NCBI GenBank assembly: GCA_016784965.1
Contig: JADHTQ010000026.1
Span: 1 to 54,070, forward strand
Reading direction: 5' to 3'
DNA: 54,070 nt
DNA from: Bacteriovoracaceae bacterium
GTDB taxonomy: Bacteria; Bdellovibrionota; Bacteriovoracia; Bacteriovoracales; Bacteriovoracaceae
Shown piece by piece: positions 19,136 to 27,766 of the stretch. The notes beneath the pieces were generated by a model that searched no databases, was not told the DNA's origin, and saw nothing but the letters and a program-made list of their open reading frames with translations. Numbering within the stretch: the stretch's first letter is position 1; every line of letters starts with the position of its first letter. The translations under genes were made by a program, and so were the position numbers.

Positions 19136-21307
19136 CTAGCTTGGATTTAGTATTTCAATTGCTTTGTTTAGTACTGGATCTATGCCCTCTTTAAAATCTT
19201 TAGGAGTGGGTGTGATCTCGTAGTCAGGTTGTATACCGACACCATGAAAAGTAGATCCATCATGCCTTCTAATTTCCATTGCAGTAAAGGAGAAGGTTAT
19301 ACCGCCTGGAAGGTATAAATCAGTTATATTTCCGTTGGTTGCAGCAGTTTGCCTTCCGACTACTGATACTCTTTTGGCATCAGTTAACATAATCGAGAGA
19401 TTTTCTGCGGCAGATACTGATCTTGGGCCAACAAGTAGAGCGACTGGACCACAGTATTCGATAGTATCAACACTGGGAGCAATGGGAAATTCTTGTTGTT
19501 TTAGATATCTAAGCTTTTCTCCCCAGACAATGGGAGTAATAAATTTGGGAGAAAAAGTATTCAAATCGCAGCTTAGTCGGCTGACAAGCTCATATTGAGT
19601 AGGTCCAGGATATCCTCTCATATCTAAAACCATTCCCTGTGCATCTTTAGCGGTGGTCAACAGCTCATTTAATTGCTGTGTGTTTTTTAGTGAGGAGCCG
19701 TCAAGGTTGATGTAGAAAATTTTCTTTTTGTCTTTATTGATCCAACCATTTTTTCTGCCTGGATCATAGTTACGCGCCTTTTGCAGTGCGGCAAAAGTTT
19801 GTGGCTCAATTACTAGGGTTTTTTTGTTACCCATAGTATCCATAACTTCCAAGGTTGCTGCTTTTTTTATCTTAGAAAACTCACGAGAAGCCAAGTCAAA
19901 ACGATACCCATCACTAGCAGCAGAAGTTATACTTTCTTGGAAGCGGAGAATTTCACTCATTGGAGTTTGATCAATACTTAAAATTGTATCTCCTGGCTTA
20001 AGTTTGGGGGATGTTGATCTTCTGACAACCACTGAGTTATTTATTTTTTCAAAAAGTGCAGCAATGGTGCCAACATGCTCTGGGGTAGAAAAGGTGCTGT
20101 GGACAAAATTGTGGCCATCTTTAAGGATTTGTCCAAACCTTCTCATAATGTTTATTGCTCGCAGTGGTGACATGCTGAGGTCATTTTGCATAGTCTTGAT
20201 AACTTCCAGTAGACGCTCATCGATGTGATTTCCCACCACATGAAAGTAAGGGAAAAATAATTTTAAGGCACCATGAGTGATGATCAAAGCGGCCATTACA
20301 TCACTGTGCTCCAGGGTTTGCCAGTAAAAATCTTTATTATCATTATAGGGAGTTTTGGCCTTTAGGAGGTTTCTTTTGACACCAGATTTAATTGGGTCAG
20401 CAATTGTCGTAAGCTCTGCCAAATTAATCTTAAGATTAGCTAACTCCTCTTTTGCATAGTCGTAACTTACAATATCAGCAATCGGACTGCCATTTTGCAG
20501 TAGCTCAAAACGCCTGTATGCTAGGCTTCCAAGGTTGCCAATACCAATTGATTGGCTTTGTGCAACTTTGGCAATTAAGGGAGAACCTACAATCCATGCT
20601 CTGTTTTCAAGACGTAAATTGAGTGCTAACTCCACAGCTATTGCTGGCATCTGTTTGCTAGTAATTATTGCCAGAGGCCTTGAGCTTGTTGCTTTTGCAA
20701 CGATGTCCTTTTGAGGAGATGAAAAAAGGTTATTTGAGTAGATACTTGAGTTCCACGATTTCTCACTGGTTAGACCCTGGTGATAGCGCATTCTTTTATT
20801 AAAGCGCTCTAGGTCTTCACTTAAAGCGGCTTGCAGTGTATTGATAAGCACTTCTTCTAAATTTTTTACTCTATCCAACTTGGTAAAATCAATAATGACA
20901 GCTTGGGCCACCGCTGGGATGTTGATGTCTCCTGTGCCTGGAGTTACAACTGCTACTAAATTTTCGTTCATAGATACCGTGGCTTCAATATCTTGGTGTT
21001 CTATAAAAGATTTGGGGACAAAGCATACACTCTGTATAGACTTTGCATAATGTGACAAATTTACTGCATTTAAATTCTTAGATTTAAAAAAGGAGCTGGC
21101 CAAGGCTTGGTCAACATCTCTATAAGATTTGTGAATACCAAAAAAGCGCACATTTCTATGCGCCTTGGATAAATCAAGTGCTAGCTCACTGGTACCTACA
21201 GTAGCTGGAGTTAAGTGGTCACACCAGTTTTTAGTTTCTGCTAACTCTTGAGCGGTGACATTGCTTATCAAAATAACGTTGACCAAAATCAATTTTATCA
21301 AATTCAT
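19136..21307 (-). CDS. Exported S41 family (tail-specific type) serine protease
   Basis: A 723-residue protein starting at ATG 21307 (AGGAAG upstream), which gives the signal peptide MNLIKLILVNVILISNVTA. An earlier start at 21358 adds 17 residues without support. A PDZ-like segment (KLKPGDTILSIDQTPMSEI) lies near residue 450. The C-terminal third is an S41 domain: QGMVLDMRGYPGPT, then GPRSVSAAENLS with the nucleophile Ser in SAAE (about residue 632). GVGIQPDYEITPT is the usual S41 ending. The N-terminal 400 residues are a family-specific extension. It probably cleaves proteins in the periplasm or outside. The CARDB protein gene follows closely. Confidence 0.85.
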   Translation of the reverse strand: MNLIKLILVNVILISNVTAQELAETKNWCDHLTPATVGTSELALDLSKAHRNVRFFGIHKSYRDVDQALASSFFKSKNLNAVNLSHYAKSIQSVCFVPKSFIEHQDIEATVSMNENLVAVVTPGTGDINIPAVAQAVIIDFTKLDRVKNLEEVLINTLQAALSEDLERFNKRMRYHQGLTSEKSWNSSIYSNNLFSSPQKDIVAKATSSRPLAIITSKQMPAIAVELALNLRLENRAWIVGSPLIAKVAQSQSIGIGNLGSLAYRRFELLQNGSPIADIVSYDYAKEELANLKINLAELTTIADPIKSGVKRNLLKAKTPYNDNKDFYWQTLEHSDVMAALIITHGALKLFFPYFHVVGNHIDERLLEVIKTMQNDLSMSPLRAINIMRRFGQILKDGHNFVHSTFSTPEHVGTIAALFEKINNSVVVRRSTSPKLKPGDTILSIDQTPMSEILRFQESITSAASDGYRFDLASREFSKIKKAATLEVMDTMGNKKTLVIEPQTFAALQKARNYDPGRKNGWINKDKKKIFYINLDGSSLKNTQQLNELLTTAKDAQGMVLDMRGYPGPTQYELVSRLSCDLNTFSPKFITPIVWGEKLRYLKQQEFPIAPSVDTIEYCGPVALLVGPRSVSAAENLSIMLTDAKRVSVVGRQTAATNGNITDLYLPGGITFSFTAMEIRRHDGSTFHGVGIQPDYEITPTPKDFKEGIDPVLNKAIEILNPS

Positions 21308-21402
21308 TATGCTCTTCCTATCTTTGCATGATTTAAACTTGATCTTAAACAAGTGCAATCTGTGTACCGTTTTTTAACGCAGGTTTTGGAGTCATACTGA
21401 TA

Positions 21403-21996
21403 CTAGGACTTATCTGTTAGAATACCAAAGTAAAATAATTTATTTACTTCTTCGGTGAGCTCATTAAAACTTTTGCCAAGTGCTTTGGCCTGCTTGGATT
21501 TTGGAAAATTACCCAAATACTCTATGAGGGCCAGTATTGTTTTTGAGTCTAAGTCTTGGCGTACATCACCTGAGCTTTGGCCCTCTACGATGAAGGATAA
21601 AAACTGGTCGTAATTTTGTTTGGTTGTATGCTTTGTAAAATCGGCCAGCTCCTCAGATGCTTGATAAAACTCTTCAACAAATTCTGCATTGATATGGGAG
21701 GTAATCTCTACTTTATATTCAATCCAACTATTAATTTTTTTGTAAAAGGGCATATCACAAGTTTTTAGCTCCTCTAGTTTGTGCATCAGGTTCTTTGAGG
21801 ATAGCTTGAATATATACTTTATGAGTTCTACTTTGTTTGGGAAATATTTATAGAATGTTGCTTTGCTGACACCAGCTTTTTGGCAAATCTCTTCAACAGT
21901 AATGCGCTTCATGCCAAAACGATAAAAGAGTTTGGTAGCAGTATTAACAATGATTCTTTTCTTTTTGGGAATGGAACTATTGTCTGGAACTAACAT
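21403..21996 (-). CDS. TetR family transcriptional regulator
   Basis: A 197-residue protein with the classic N-terminal DNA-binding domain: ATKLFYRFGMKRITVEEICQ, then KAGVSKATFYKYFPNKVELI. The C-terminal two thirds are helical and would form the ligand-binding, dimerising part. The start is set at ATG 21996, preceded by GGAGG at some distance; an in-frame TTG at 22017 is the alternative. Two dyads (22088-22098 and 22106-22124) upstream are candidate operators. The regulated genes may be the regulator itself or the divergent lipoprotein at 22354. Confidence 0.9.
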   Translation of the reverse strand: MLVPDNSSIPKKKRIIVNTATKLFYRFGMKRITVEEICQKAGVSKATFYKYFPNKVELIKYIFKLSSKNLMHKLEELKTCDMPFYKKINSWIEYKVEITSHINAEFVEEFYQASEELADFTKHTTKQNYDQFLSFIVEGQSSGDVRQDLDSKTILALIEYLGNFPKSKQAKALGKSFNELTEEVNKLFYFGILTDKS

Positions 21997-22087
21997 CGTT
22001 TTAACAACCCTCCACAATATATTAAAATGACGTTAGTAATACTTATACCAAACTCTAAAGTAGTAAGTAAAACCAAATGAAATCACT

Positions 22088-22124
22088 TACCGGCGGTACA
22101 CGTAAATCGGTTAAATATACCGAT
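22088..22124. promoter_or_regulatory. Candidate operator dyads upstream of TetR gene
   Basis: Two inverted repeats lie about 90-130 bases upstream of the regulator start. TACCGGCGGTA (22088-22098) has 5-bp arms. ATCGGTTAAATATACCGAT (22106-22124) has 6-bp arms and a 7-base spacer. Both share ACCG/CGGT half-sites. Their size and position suit a TetR dimer; binding is inferred only. Confidence 0.45.
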
Positions 22125-22170
22125 ATCGTTTAAATATATTTATTTCGTACAAAAGTCAAGCCTTTTTTAA

Positions 22171-22251
22171 AAACAGGAACAGGAACAGAAACAGAAACAG
22201 GAACAGTTGCCGTTGCCGTTGCTGTTTCCATTTCTGTTTTTAGTTTGGGCG
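22171..22251. repeat. Hexamer-tract intergenic element, copy 2
   Basis: Runs of GGAACA and GAAACA (six units) are followed by GTTGCC, GTTGCC and GTTGCT, then TGTTTCCATTTCTGTTTTTA and GTTTGGG. The purine-rich left part and the T/C-rich right part are partly complementary and could fold. The tail matches the element at 17868-17924. It lies between the TetR gene and a divergent lipoprotein gene. Confidence 0.55.
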
Positions 22252-22353
22252 GCGCGTGTATAGAAAGTATAGACCTAGAAGTTTTTTTGATGCTGAATTG
22301 AAAAACTTATTATATTCGGCTGTTAGCTTAAATATTACCAAGGAGATATACTT

Positions 22354-24327
22354 TTGAAATCGATACTTCAGATTATCCTCATAGCTGTGACTTTGGCATC
22401 TTGTGGCAAAGGAATTATACAACTGCAGCAAGAACAAAATTTACACATGGATAACTTTTATGCCCGAGGATCAAAAAGTATTGGTGTTTCAGTGCAAGCC
22501 AAGGTGAATCTAATTCACAAGGTGTGGCTAGATGCAGGACATATGGAGCATATGACTCCAGAGCAAAAATTACAATACATTGATGAGCAAGTTCATAGTC
22601 AAATAATGCACCTATTTGGGGCATTCAAAATGTATTTTTATAAAGGAGTACCAAAGTTAGGCAACGGCCAAAAGCTGGATTACCTTGGCAGTGTATACAA
22701 TGAGCAGACTAATGAGCATATTTTAACTTATCAATATCTAGGATATGCTCAAGTAGATGAACAATATGAAGGTGTGGTAAAGCTTCCACTGCCCAGAAGA
22801 CCTGATAGTATTTACAAAAAGGGAAAAAGAGGTCTATCAAAAAACCCCTGTACAGATAAACACTATAATTCAAAAGGTGATCACTGGTACTTTTGGAATC
22901 TTTTTAATTACGGTTGTTTTTTGCAAGCTGGGGTTGACTATGATTTAGCAGATGTTGAATTTACTCACATGCCTAGTACGATGTCAACTTATCCAGAATA
23001 TGATCGACTGCTGCAAACAAGCAGTGATAGTGATCTCAAGGAGCTTCCAATTTATATTTTCTTTGGAACTGCCAAACCAAAAAGCTCAGTTCCCATAGAC
23101 CTTAAAGGTGTAAAGTATCTAGAGGATAATTATAAAAAGCTTAAGGTGTTTTTAAAAAATAAAGGTTTCACTCAAACTAGCAAAATTCAATATGGAGTAA
23201 CGTCAACCTTACATACGTATCAGAGATTGATGCCTCAAAGTGGAGTGGTCGCAGTAATAAAAGTATTTTTTGGAAATACAGGAATAGTTGAAACGGCAGT
23301 GGCAGATTTTCACAAACTATTCAAAGAGGCACTTGAAAAATCTTCTGTTATGTATTATGTCGGGCACTCAGGTCTTGGAGGTAATTTAGACCTTACATCT
23401 ATTGAGGCCAATGTAGGAAAAATAACTCCACCCAAGGATCAATACCAGATTTACTTTTTTGATAGCTGTAGTTCCTACCCCTACTACACACAAATGTATT
23501 TTGATAAAAAGGTAGGAGCAATCACCAAAGATGGAACTGTTGATACAAGTGGAACATATAATCTAGATATTGTAACCAATGGTTTAGAAACATATTTTGT
23601 TAGAGCAAGCAATGACTTTGAGTCCTTTGTATCTTCGATTTTAGATGTTTATGAAAAACAAGTTTACAAATCTTGGCAAGAGATTGTTGATGATCTGCAT
23701 TTTGTGTCATTAAAAAAGGCCAGCATTATGGGGGGCCAAATGTTGGCAATAAATGGGGATGAAGATAATCCGACAACAATCCCCTATGTGGAGTATGATG
23801 AAAAAAATCTCTTTCCCCAAAAAATTACTTTTGCGGCTTCATTTAAAAATAATCAGATAAGAAATTTTATAGTAAATAATGACAATGAAGCATTTAGGAA
23901 GAAGCTTGATGACATTTACCATGATGGTGAGCAGGTATATATTTTAAGTGATGAGGGGGTTGTATATTACAAAGATAAATTACATCCAAGGTGGACAACT
24001 TCTTCAGTAAACAACAACAAAACTGGAGAGTATGTATATCTTTCATATGTATTTAATGGGGATAAAGCGGTTTTATATTTAGTCTCATCTGATAATACAG
24101 TCTATTATAAAATAAATGGCAGTGCAGTAAAGCTTTCTGCTCGTCAACACCCTAGTAAAAAGAAATGGCTTCTTTTAGGTGAGGATGATCAAAATAATAC
24201 CTTTGGGCAAGACAGCGATGGAGATTACTTCCAGTGGAAGCCAAGTCCCGCAAGCAATGGAAGCAAGCAATATATGTGGCTCCCATCTGTTGCCAAAAAA
24301 GCTATATATACAACAACTATAAATTAA
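22354..24327 (+). CDS. Lipoprotein with caspase-clan-like His/Cys motif
   Basis: A 657-residue lipoprotein (lipobox VTLASC) that starts at TTG 22354 behind an excellent AAGGAG site. The middle contains VMYYVGHSG (His338) and, 34 residues later, IYFFDSCSS (Cys372). A hydrophobic strand ending in H-x-G followed by a second strand ending in D-x-C is the dyad layout of clan CD cysteine peptidases (caspases, gingipains, clostripain), so a surface or periplasmic peptidase is possible. The C-terminal 180 residues are beta-rich (repeated YVYLSY, VLYLVSSDNTVYYK) and may be a sensor or binding domain. No close family is recognised, and the peptidase idea is tentative. The gene stands alone between TetR and a two-component pair. 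Confidence 0.6.
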   Translation: MKSILQIILIAVTLASCGKGIIQLQQEQNLHMDNFYARGSKSIGVSVQAKVNLIHKVWLDAGHMEHMTPEQKLQYIDEQVHSQIMHLFGAFKMYFYKGVPKLGNGQKLDYLGSVYNEQTNEHILTYQYLGYAQVDEQYEGVVKLPLPRRPDSIYKKGKRGLSKNPCTDKHYNSKGDHWYFWNLFNYGCFLQAGVDYDLADVEFTHMPSTMSTYPEYDRLLQTSSDSDLKELPIYIFFGTAKPKSSVPIDLKGVKYLEDNYKKLKVFLKNKGFTQTSKIQYGVTSTLHTYQRLMPQSGVVAVIKVFFGNTGIVETAVADFHKLFKEALEKSSVMYYVGHSGLGGNLDLTSIEANVGKITPPKDQYQIYFFDSCSSYPYYTQMYFDKKVGAITKDGTVDTSGTYNLDIVTNGLETYFVRASNDFESFVSSILDVYEKQVYKSWQEIVDDLHFVSLKKASIMGGQMLAINGDEDNPTTIPYVEYDEKNLFPQKITFAASFKNNQIRNFIVNNDNEAFRKKLDDIYHDGEQVYILSDEGVVYYKDKLHPRWTTSSVNNNKTGEYVYLSYVFNGDKAVLYLVSSDNTVYYKINGSAVKLSARQHPSKKKWLLLGEDDQNNTFGQDSDGDYFQWKPSPASNGSKQYMWLPSVAKKAIYTTTIN

Positions 24328-24356
24328 GCGTTTAAGTGGTGTGGCAGCGGTAGATA

Positions 24357-24743
24357 CTATGTAAGATTTTCTGCTGCCTGTCTGTCTAGAACATTCATTA
24401 TAAGTGGAACCATTTCGGTATATATCTTCTTTTTATCGAGGTAAGCAACATTTTCAATATCTTTGGAGCTTTCAAGGCATTCAAGCAAAAAGCCCGTAAC
24501 AAAAACTATCGGAGTGTTTTGATTCTGACCTTCGCGTCTAATAACATGCGCCAGCTCGGCCCCTGACATATTGGGCATACTATAGTCGAGACTAATTAAA
24601 TCATACTTGTTATTATTAATGTAATCAATCGCACTCTCAATTTCAACTGTGGTGTGGACAGTGCAGTCACATGTGTCCTCAAAGATCTCTGTAAATATCG
24701 TGAGGATCTCAGGATCATCATCAATTACTAGAAATTTGTACAT
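24357..24743 (-). CDS. Stand-alone response regulator receiver domain
   Basis: A 128-residue CheY/Spo0F-like receiver with no output domain. The acidic pocket is DDD (8-10) and the phospho-acceptor is Asp53 in ISLDYSMPNMS. The conserved Thr lies in IVFVTGF and the Lys in YLDKKK. The start has AAGGAG upstream. It follows the histidine kinase gene by 42 bases and is its likely phosphotransfer partner; output must pass to another protein. A 15-bp perfect inverted repeat brackets the gene (24372-24386 and 24769-24783). Confidence 0.92.
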   Translation of the reverse strand: MYKFLVIDDDPEILTIFTEIFEDTCDCTVHTTVEIESAIDYINNNKYDLISLDYSMPNMSGAELAHVIRREGQNQNTPIVFVTGFLLECLESSKDIENVAYLDKKKIYTEMVPLIMNVLDRQAAENLT

Positions 24744-24783
24744 CGCTCACTCCTTTGGTCTGTTTGCTGACAGACAGGCAGCA
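24372..24783. repeat. 15-bp perfect inverted repeat bracketing the receiver gene
   Basis: TGCTGCCTGTCTGTC at 24372-24386 and GACAGACAGGCAGCA at 24769-24783. The left arm lies inside the 3' coding end of the receiver gene (codons for DRQAA). The right arm lies in the 42-base gap before it. In the leftward transcript the arms could pair across the whole gene. Confidence 0.75.
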
Positions 24784-24785
24784 CT

Positions 24786-26129
24786 TCATTTATTGTAAAA
24801 AAACAGGGTGATCAAAGTGCCATGACCTGTTTGGTTTTCCTTTTTGCTGGTAGATTTAATTTCTATTCTACCTTTGTAAAAATCCATATAGGCCTTTACA
24901 ATTGGTAACCCGATTCCGATTCCTCTTTCTTTTTCTGTTCCTAAAGTACTAGTTTTAACTTTATTATCCAGTATACTAGGTAGGCGACTACTCTCAATCC
25001 CATGGCCAAAATCTTCAAATGTAACTATGGTCTGCTCGCCAATATTTTCACCCTTAATTATAATCTTAGATCCGCGGTAAGAAAATTTACAAGCGTTAGT
25101 TAATATATTTTCAAAGATATTTTTTTGTAGTGAAGTGGGATCTGCAAAAATTGCATCAGAAAAAACTTCTGAAAACTGTGTTTTTACTGCAACCTCTTTA
25201 ATCAGGTATTGTTCTTCGACTGCTTTTAAAGCAGCATTTAGATGTGGCATAAAGTTTATGAGAGTGGGCCTTAGTGCTATACTATCAAGCTCTAAAGACT
25301 CTACGTTTTTTACCTCTTCTATAATCTCAAACATGTTGGCCGTCGCATTTTGAATTGATTTGCATCTATCTTTTAACTCATCGATATTTTGCGGAGTTAA
25401 CTGGGTGATGCGATCATACTTCACTCTGGCCTTTCCTTGAATAATTGTGAGTGGGCCTGTAATGTCATGATATAAAACAGCAAGTAGATGTTGTTTATCT
25501 GAGACTGCCTTTAGAAATAGCCTGTTTTTTTCATTTAACTTATTTACGGCATTTTCTTTTCGGGAAAAATATAGGTAGGGGATGCTCAAATAGGCAATCG
25601 CACCGAGAATAATGGTAGTGGTGCAATCAGTTGCAACTATATCTGCAGGGATAAGTGCTGTTTCAACCAAAGAGGTGTGAACGGCCCAGCCAGCGAAGAC
25701 ATGCATGACAACATTGACTGATGTCCAAAATATCCCCCAACGAGTTCCAAGCATAAATATGGTGACTCCAGGAATAATTGGTAACCAGTAAATTACCATT
25801 GCCTTAAAACCACCTGAAGACAGCAAAAATGCAAAAAAAGTCAAGGTCATTGAAAATAGCAAAAAGTGAGCGGCAAAAAAATAATTGCCCTTCCACTTGT
25901 AGAGAAATAAATTAATAACTAAGCAAGGTAATAGACTGTAATAAATGGGCATGTAAGTATAAAAATTATCAAACATACTTTTTATCATATGAGCAGAGAT
26001 CGCTGCTATGGCAATTAAGATAAAATTGATTAATAAATTTGATTTATCAAGATGGTCTTGAAGGTCAAAGTCTTCCACATTGAATTTGTTTTGTACATTA
26101 CTTGGAGTAAAAAATTGAGCGATGTTCAT
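24786..26129 (-). CDS. Membrane-bound sensor histidine kinase
   Basis: A 447-residue kinase. Residues about 30-190 hold six hydrophobic segments, a multi-pass sensor region resembling MASE/7TM-type inputs. His221 in LLAVLYHDITGPLTIIQG is the phosphorylation site of a HisKA domain. The ATP-binding domain shows the N box FENILTNACKFSYRG, the G1 box DFGHGIESSRLP and the G2 box ERGIGIGLPIVKAY. Family length is normal. The stand-alone receiver follows after 42 bases, making a two-gene signalling operon. The signal is unknown; an intramembrane cue is likely because there is almost no periplasmic loop. Confidence 0.92.
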   Translation of the reverse strand: MNIAQFFTPSNVQNKFNVEDFDLQDHLDKSNLLINFILIAIAAISAHMIKSMFDNFYTYMPIYYSLLPCLVINLFLYKWKGNYFFAAHFLLFSMTLTFFAFLLSSGGFKAMVIYWLPIIPGVTIFMLGTRWGIFWTSVNVVMHVFAGWAVHTSLVETALIPADIVATDCTTTIILGAIAYLSIPYLYFSRKENAVNKLNEKNRLFLKAVSDKQHLLAVLYHDITGPLTIIQGKARVKYDRITQLTPQNIDELKDRCKSIQNATANMFEIIEEVKNVESLELDSIALRPTLINFMPHLNAALKAVEEQYLIKEVAVKTQFSEVFSDAIFADPTSLQKNIFENILTNACKFSYRGSKIIIKGENIGEQTIVTFEDFGHGIESSRLPSILDNKVKTSTLGTEKERGIGIGLPIVKAYMDFYKGRIEIKSTSKKENQTGHGTLITLFFYNK

Positions 26130-26197
26130 CTTTCATAAACCTAATCAATTTATTATATGTAGATATTGTAGGGCCAATTATGATTAATGTCTATTGC

Positions 26198-26971
26198 TCA
26201 AGAGTTTAATTTCCCGGTGATAGACCTTAGAATAAATCGTGGGGTAATGCTTGTAGATTTTGCCATAAGCCAATTAACTAAACCTGGAATGACAATAATT
26301 TTATTATTTTTTAAGCCGTGATATCCAATCGCTGCAACTTTCTTGGAGCTCATCATCCACGGCAAAGCTTTTAAATGGGTGCTTTTTAGATCATCAGAGT
26401 TAAAAAAGTGCGTTTTGGTCGGACCTGGACATAAACAAGAAACACATATTGGAGTATCTTTAAGCTCATAGGCCAAACCCTCAGTGAAATTTAATACATA
26501 CGCCTTGGAGGCATAATAGACAGACATATATGGTCCAGCTTGGAAAGCTGCAGTGGATGCTACATTTAGTATTCCTCCACTACCTCTACTTATCATATCG
26601 GGTATAAAAGCTCGACAAAGTATGGTGAGTGAAGTCATATTCAGGTGGATCATCGATTCAAGGCGTTTGGCATCGTTTTCATAAAAACTTCCCGCCAGAC
26701 CAACACCTGCATTGTTAACAAGGGTATGCACAGATATATTTTGAGCTGCAATTTCTTCGACTAGCTCCTGTGCACTACTTGCTTTGGAGAGGTCTTTAGA
26801 GATGCAAATAATTTCAACCTGATACTGCTTTTTTAAAACTGCAGCTAACTCATCAAGTTTACTGGTTGACCTTGCAACCAAAACCAAGTTATTTCCAGAG
26901 CTTGCAAAAATTTCCGCAAAATCTGCACCAATTCCTCCAGAGGCACCGGTTATCATTGTCCAGTTTGACAT
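26198..26971 (-). CDS. Short-chain dehydrogenase/reductase (SDR)
   Basis: A 257-residue classical SDR. The cofactor motif is TGASGGIG (8-15), followed by NNAG (86-89). The active site has Ser139 and Y152-x3-K156 (YYASKAYV). CPGPTKT lies in the expected substrate-loop position. The Arg34 after the second strand (LVARSTSK) suggests NADP(H). The ATG has AAGGA upstream. It probably oxidises or reduces a hydroxyl/keto group of a lipid or small metabolite in the cytoplasm; the substrate cannot be told. It lies between the histidine kinase and a methyltransferase on the same strand. Confidence 0.93.
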   Translation of the reverse strand: MSNWTMITGASGGIGADFAEIFASSGNNLVLVARSTSKLDELAAVLKKQYQVEIICISKDLSKASSAQELVEEIAAQNISVHTLVNNAGVGLAGSFYENDAKRLESMIHLNMTSLTILCRAFIPDMISRGSGGILNVASTAAFQAGPYMSVYYASKAYVLNFTEGLAYELKDTPICVSCLCPGPTKTHFFNSDDLKSTHLKALPWMMSSKKVAAIGYHGLKNNKIIVIPGLVNWLMAKSTSITPRFILRSITGKLNS

Positions 26972-27038
26972 ATCTTATCCTTTTGCAACTTAAAAAGATA
27001 AATTATGCCCAACTAGACAGATTGTGTCGAATTACTAA

Positions 27039-27683
27039 CTACTTTTTTTCAAGTACAACTAATAAGCTATCATTGTCAGTATTTAACTTTGAATAGACTA
27101 GGTTATTAACATTTGGGAGCACTCTTTTTATCATTTCGTGAGTTGAAGGTAGTAAAAATATCTTTCCTCCAGGCTTGAGTGTTCGAGATAGCTCAGCTAA
27201 GGCAGCTTTTATAAAGAAGCGATCATATGCTTGAAAGTGAAAGAGTGAGTAGTGGGAAACGATAACATCAAAGGATGCATCCAAAAAAGGAAGATCTAAT
27301 ACATCTGCCCGATAAAAATTTGCATTCTCAATTTGCTTTTTAGTTAACGTAAGGTCTACCGCTTTTACATTGATTCCTCTTTCTATCAAGTCGTCAACAA
27401 ACCCACCAGTACCAGTTCCAACATCTAGAACTTGCTTATCAATTAAATATGGAATTAGATCCATCTCTAGTGATGGAAACAACTGATGATAACCTGCTCG
27501 GTGTAACATCTGTAGGGTCCGGTTGGTTCTAGCATATGGAAACCTTATACCTGCAGAAAAAGAGACTACTTCGGTGGCAGAATGGATGCAGTCGTTTTTT
27601 GGTTTGCTCCCCGCACTCTCAGCGATAGCTATTGGATCAAAAGCGTTCAAGGCAAGTAATATTATTGATAATTTGATAACCAT
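27039..27683 (-). CDS. Class I SAM-dependent methyltransferase with apparent signal peptide
   Basis: A 214-residue protein. VLDVGTGTGGFVDDLIERG (about residues 87-105) is motif I of class I methyltransferases, followed by VKAVDLT, RADVLDLPFLDASFDVIVSH and the post-motif LSRTLKPGGKIFLLPS. The fold and order are those of Methyltransf_11 proteins. Residues 1-22 (MVIKLSIILLALNAFDPIAIA) look like a signal peptide, which is unusual because SAM is cytoplasmic. No clear ribosome binding site is seen at ATG 27683, and no good internal start removes the leader. It could be a membrane-tethered cytoplasmic enzyme or a truly exported protein. Confidence 0.8.
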   Translation of the reverse strand: MVIKLSIILLALNAFDPIAIAESAGSKPKNDCIHSATEVVSFSAGIRFPYARTNRTLQMLHRAGYHQLFPSLEMDLIPYLIDKQVLDVGTGTGGFVDDLIERGINVKAVDLTLTKKQIENANFYRADVLDLPFLDASFDVIVSHYSLFHFQAYDRFFIKAALAELSRTLKPGGKIFLLPSTHEMIKRVLPNVNNLVYSKLNTDNDSLLVVLEKK

Positions 27684-27766
27684 TGGTAATCTATATCAAA
27701 CAAATATTAAGCATTAGTTAATGATTGATGTTAATTTATTAACTATTTATGGCGACTTAAGTAAAT

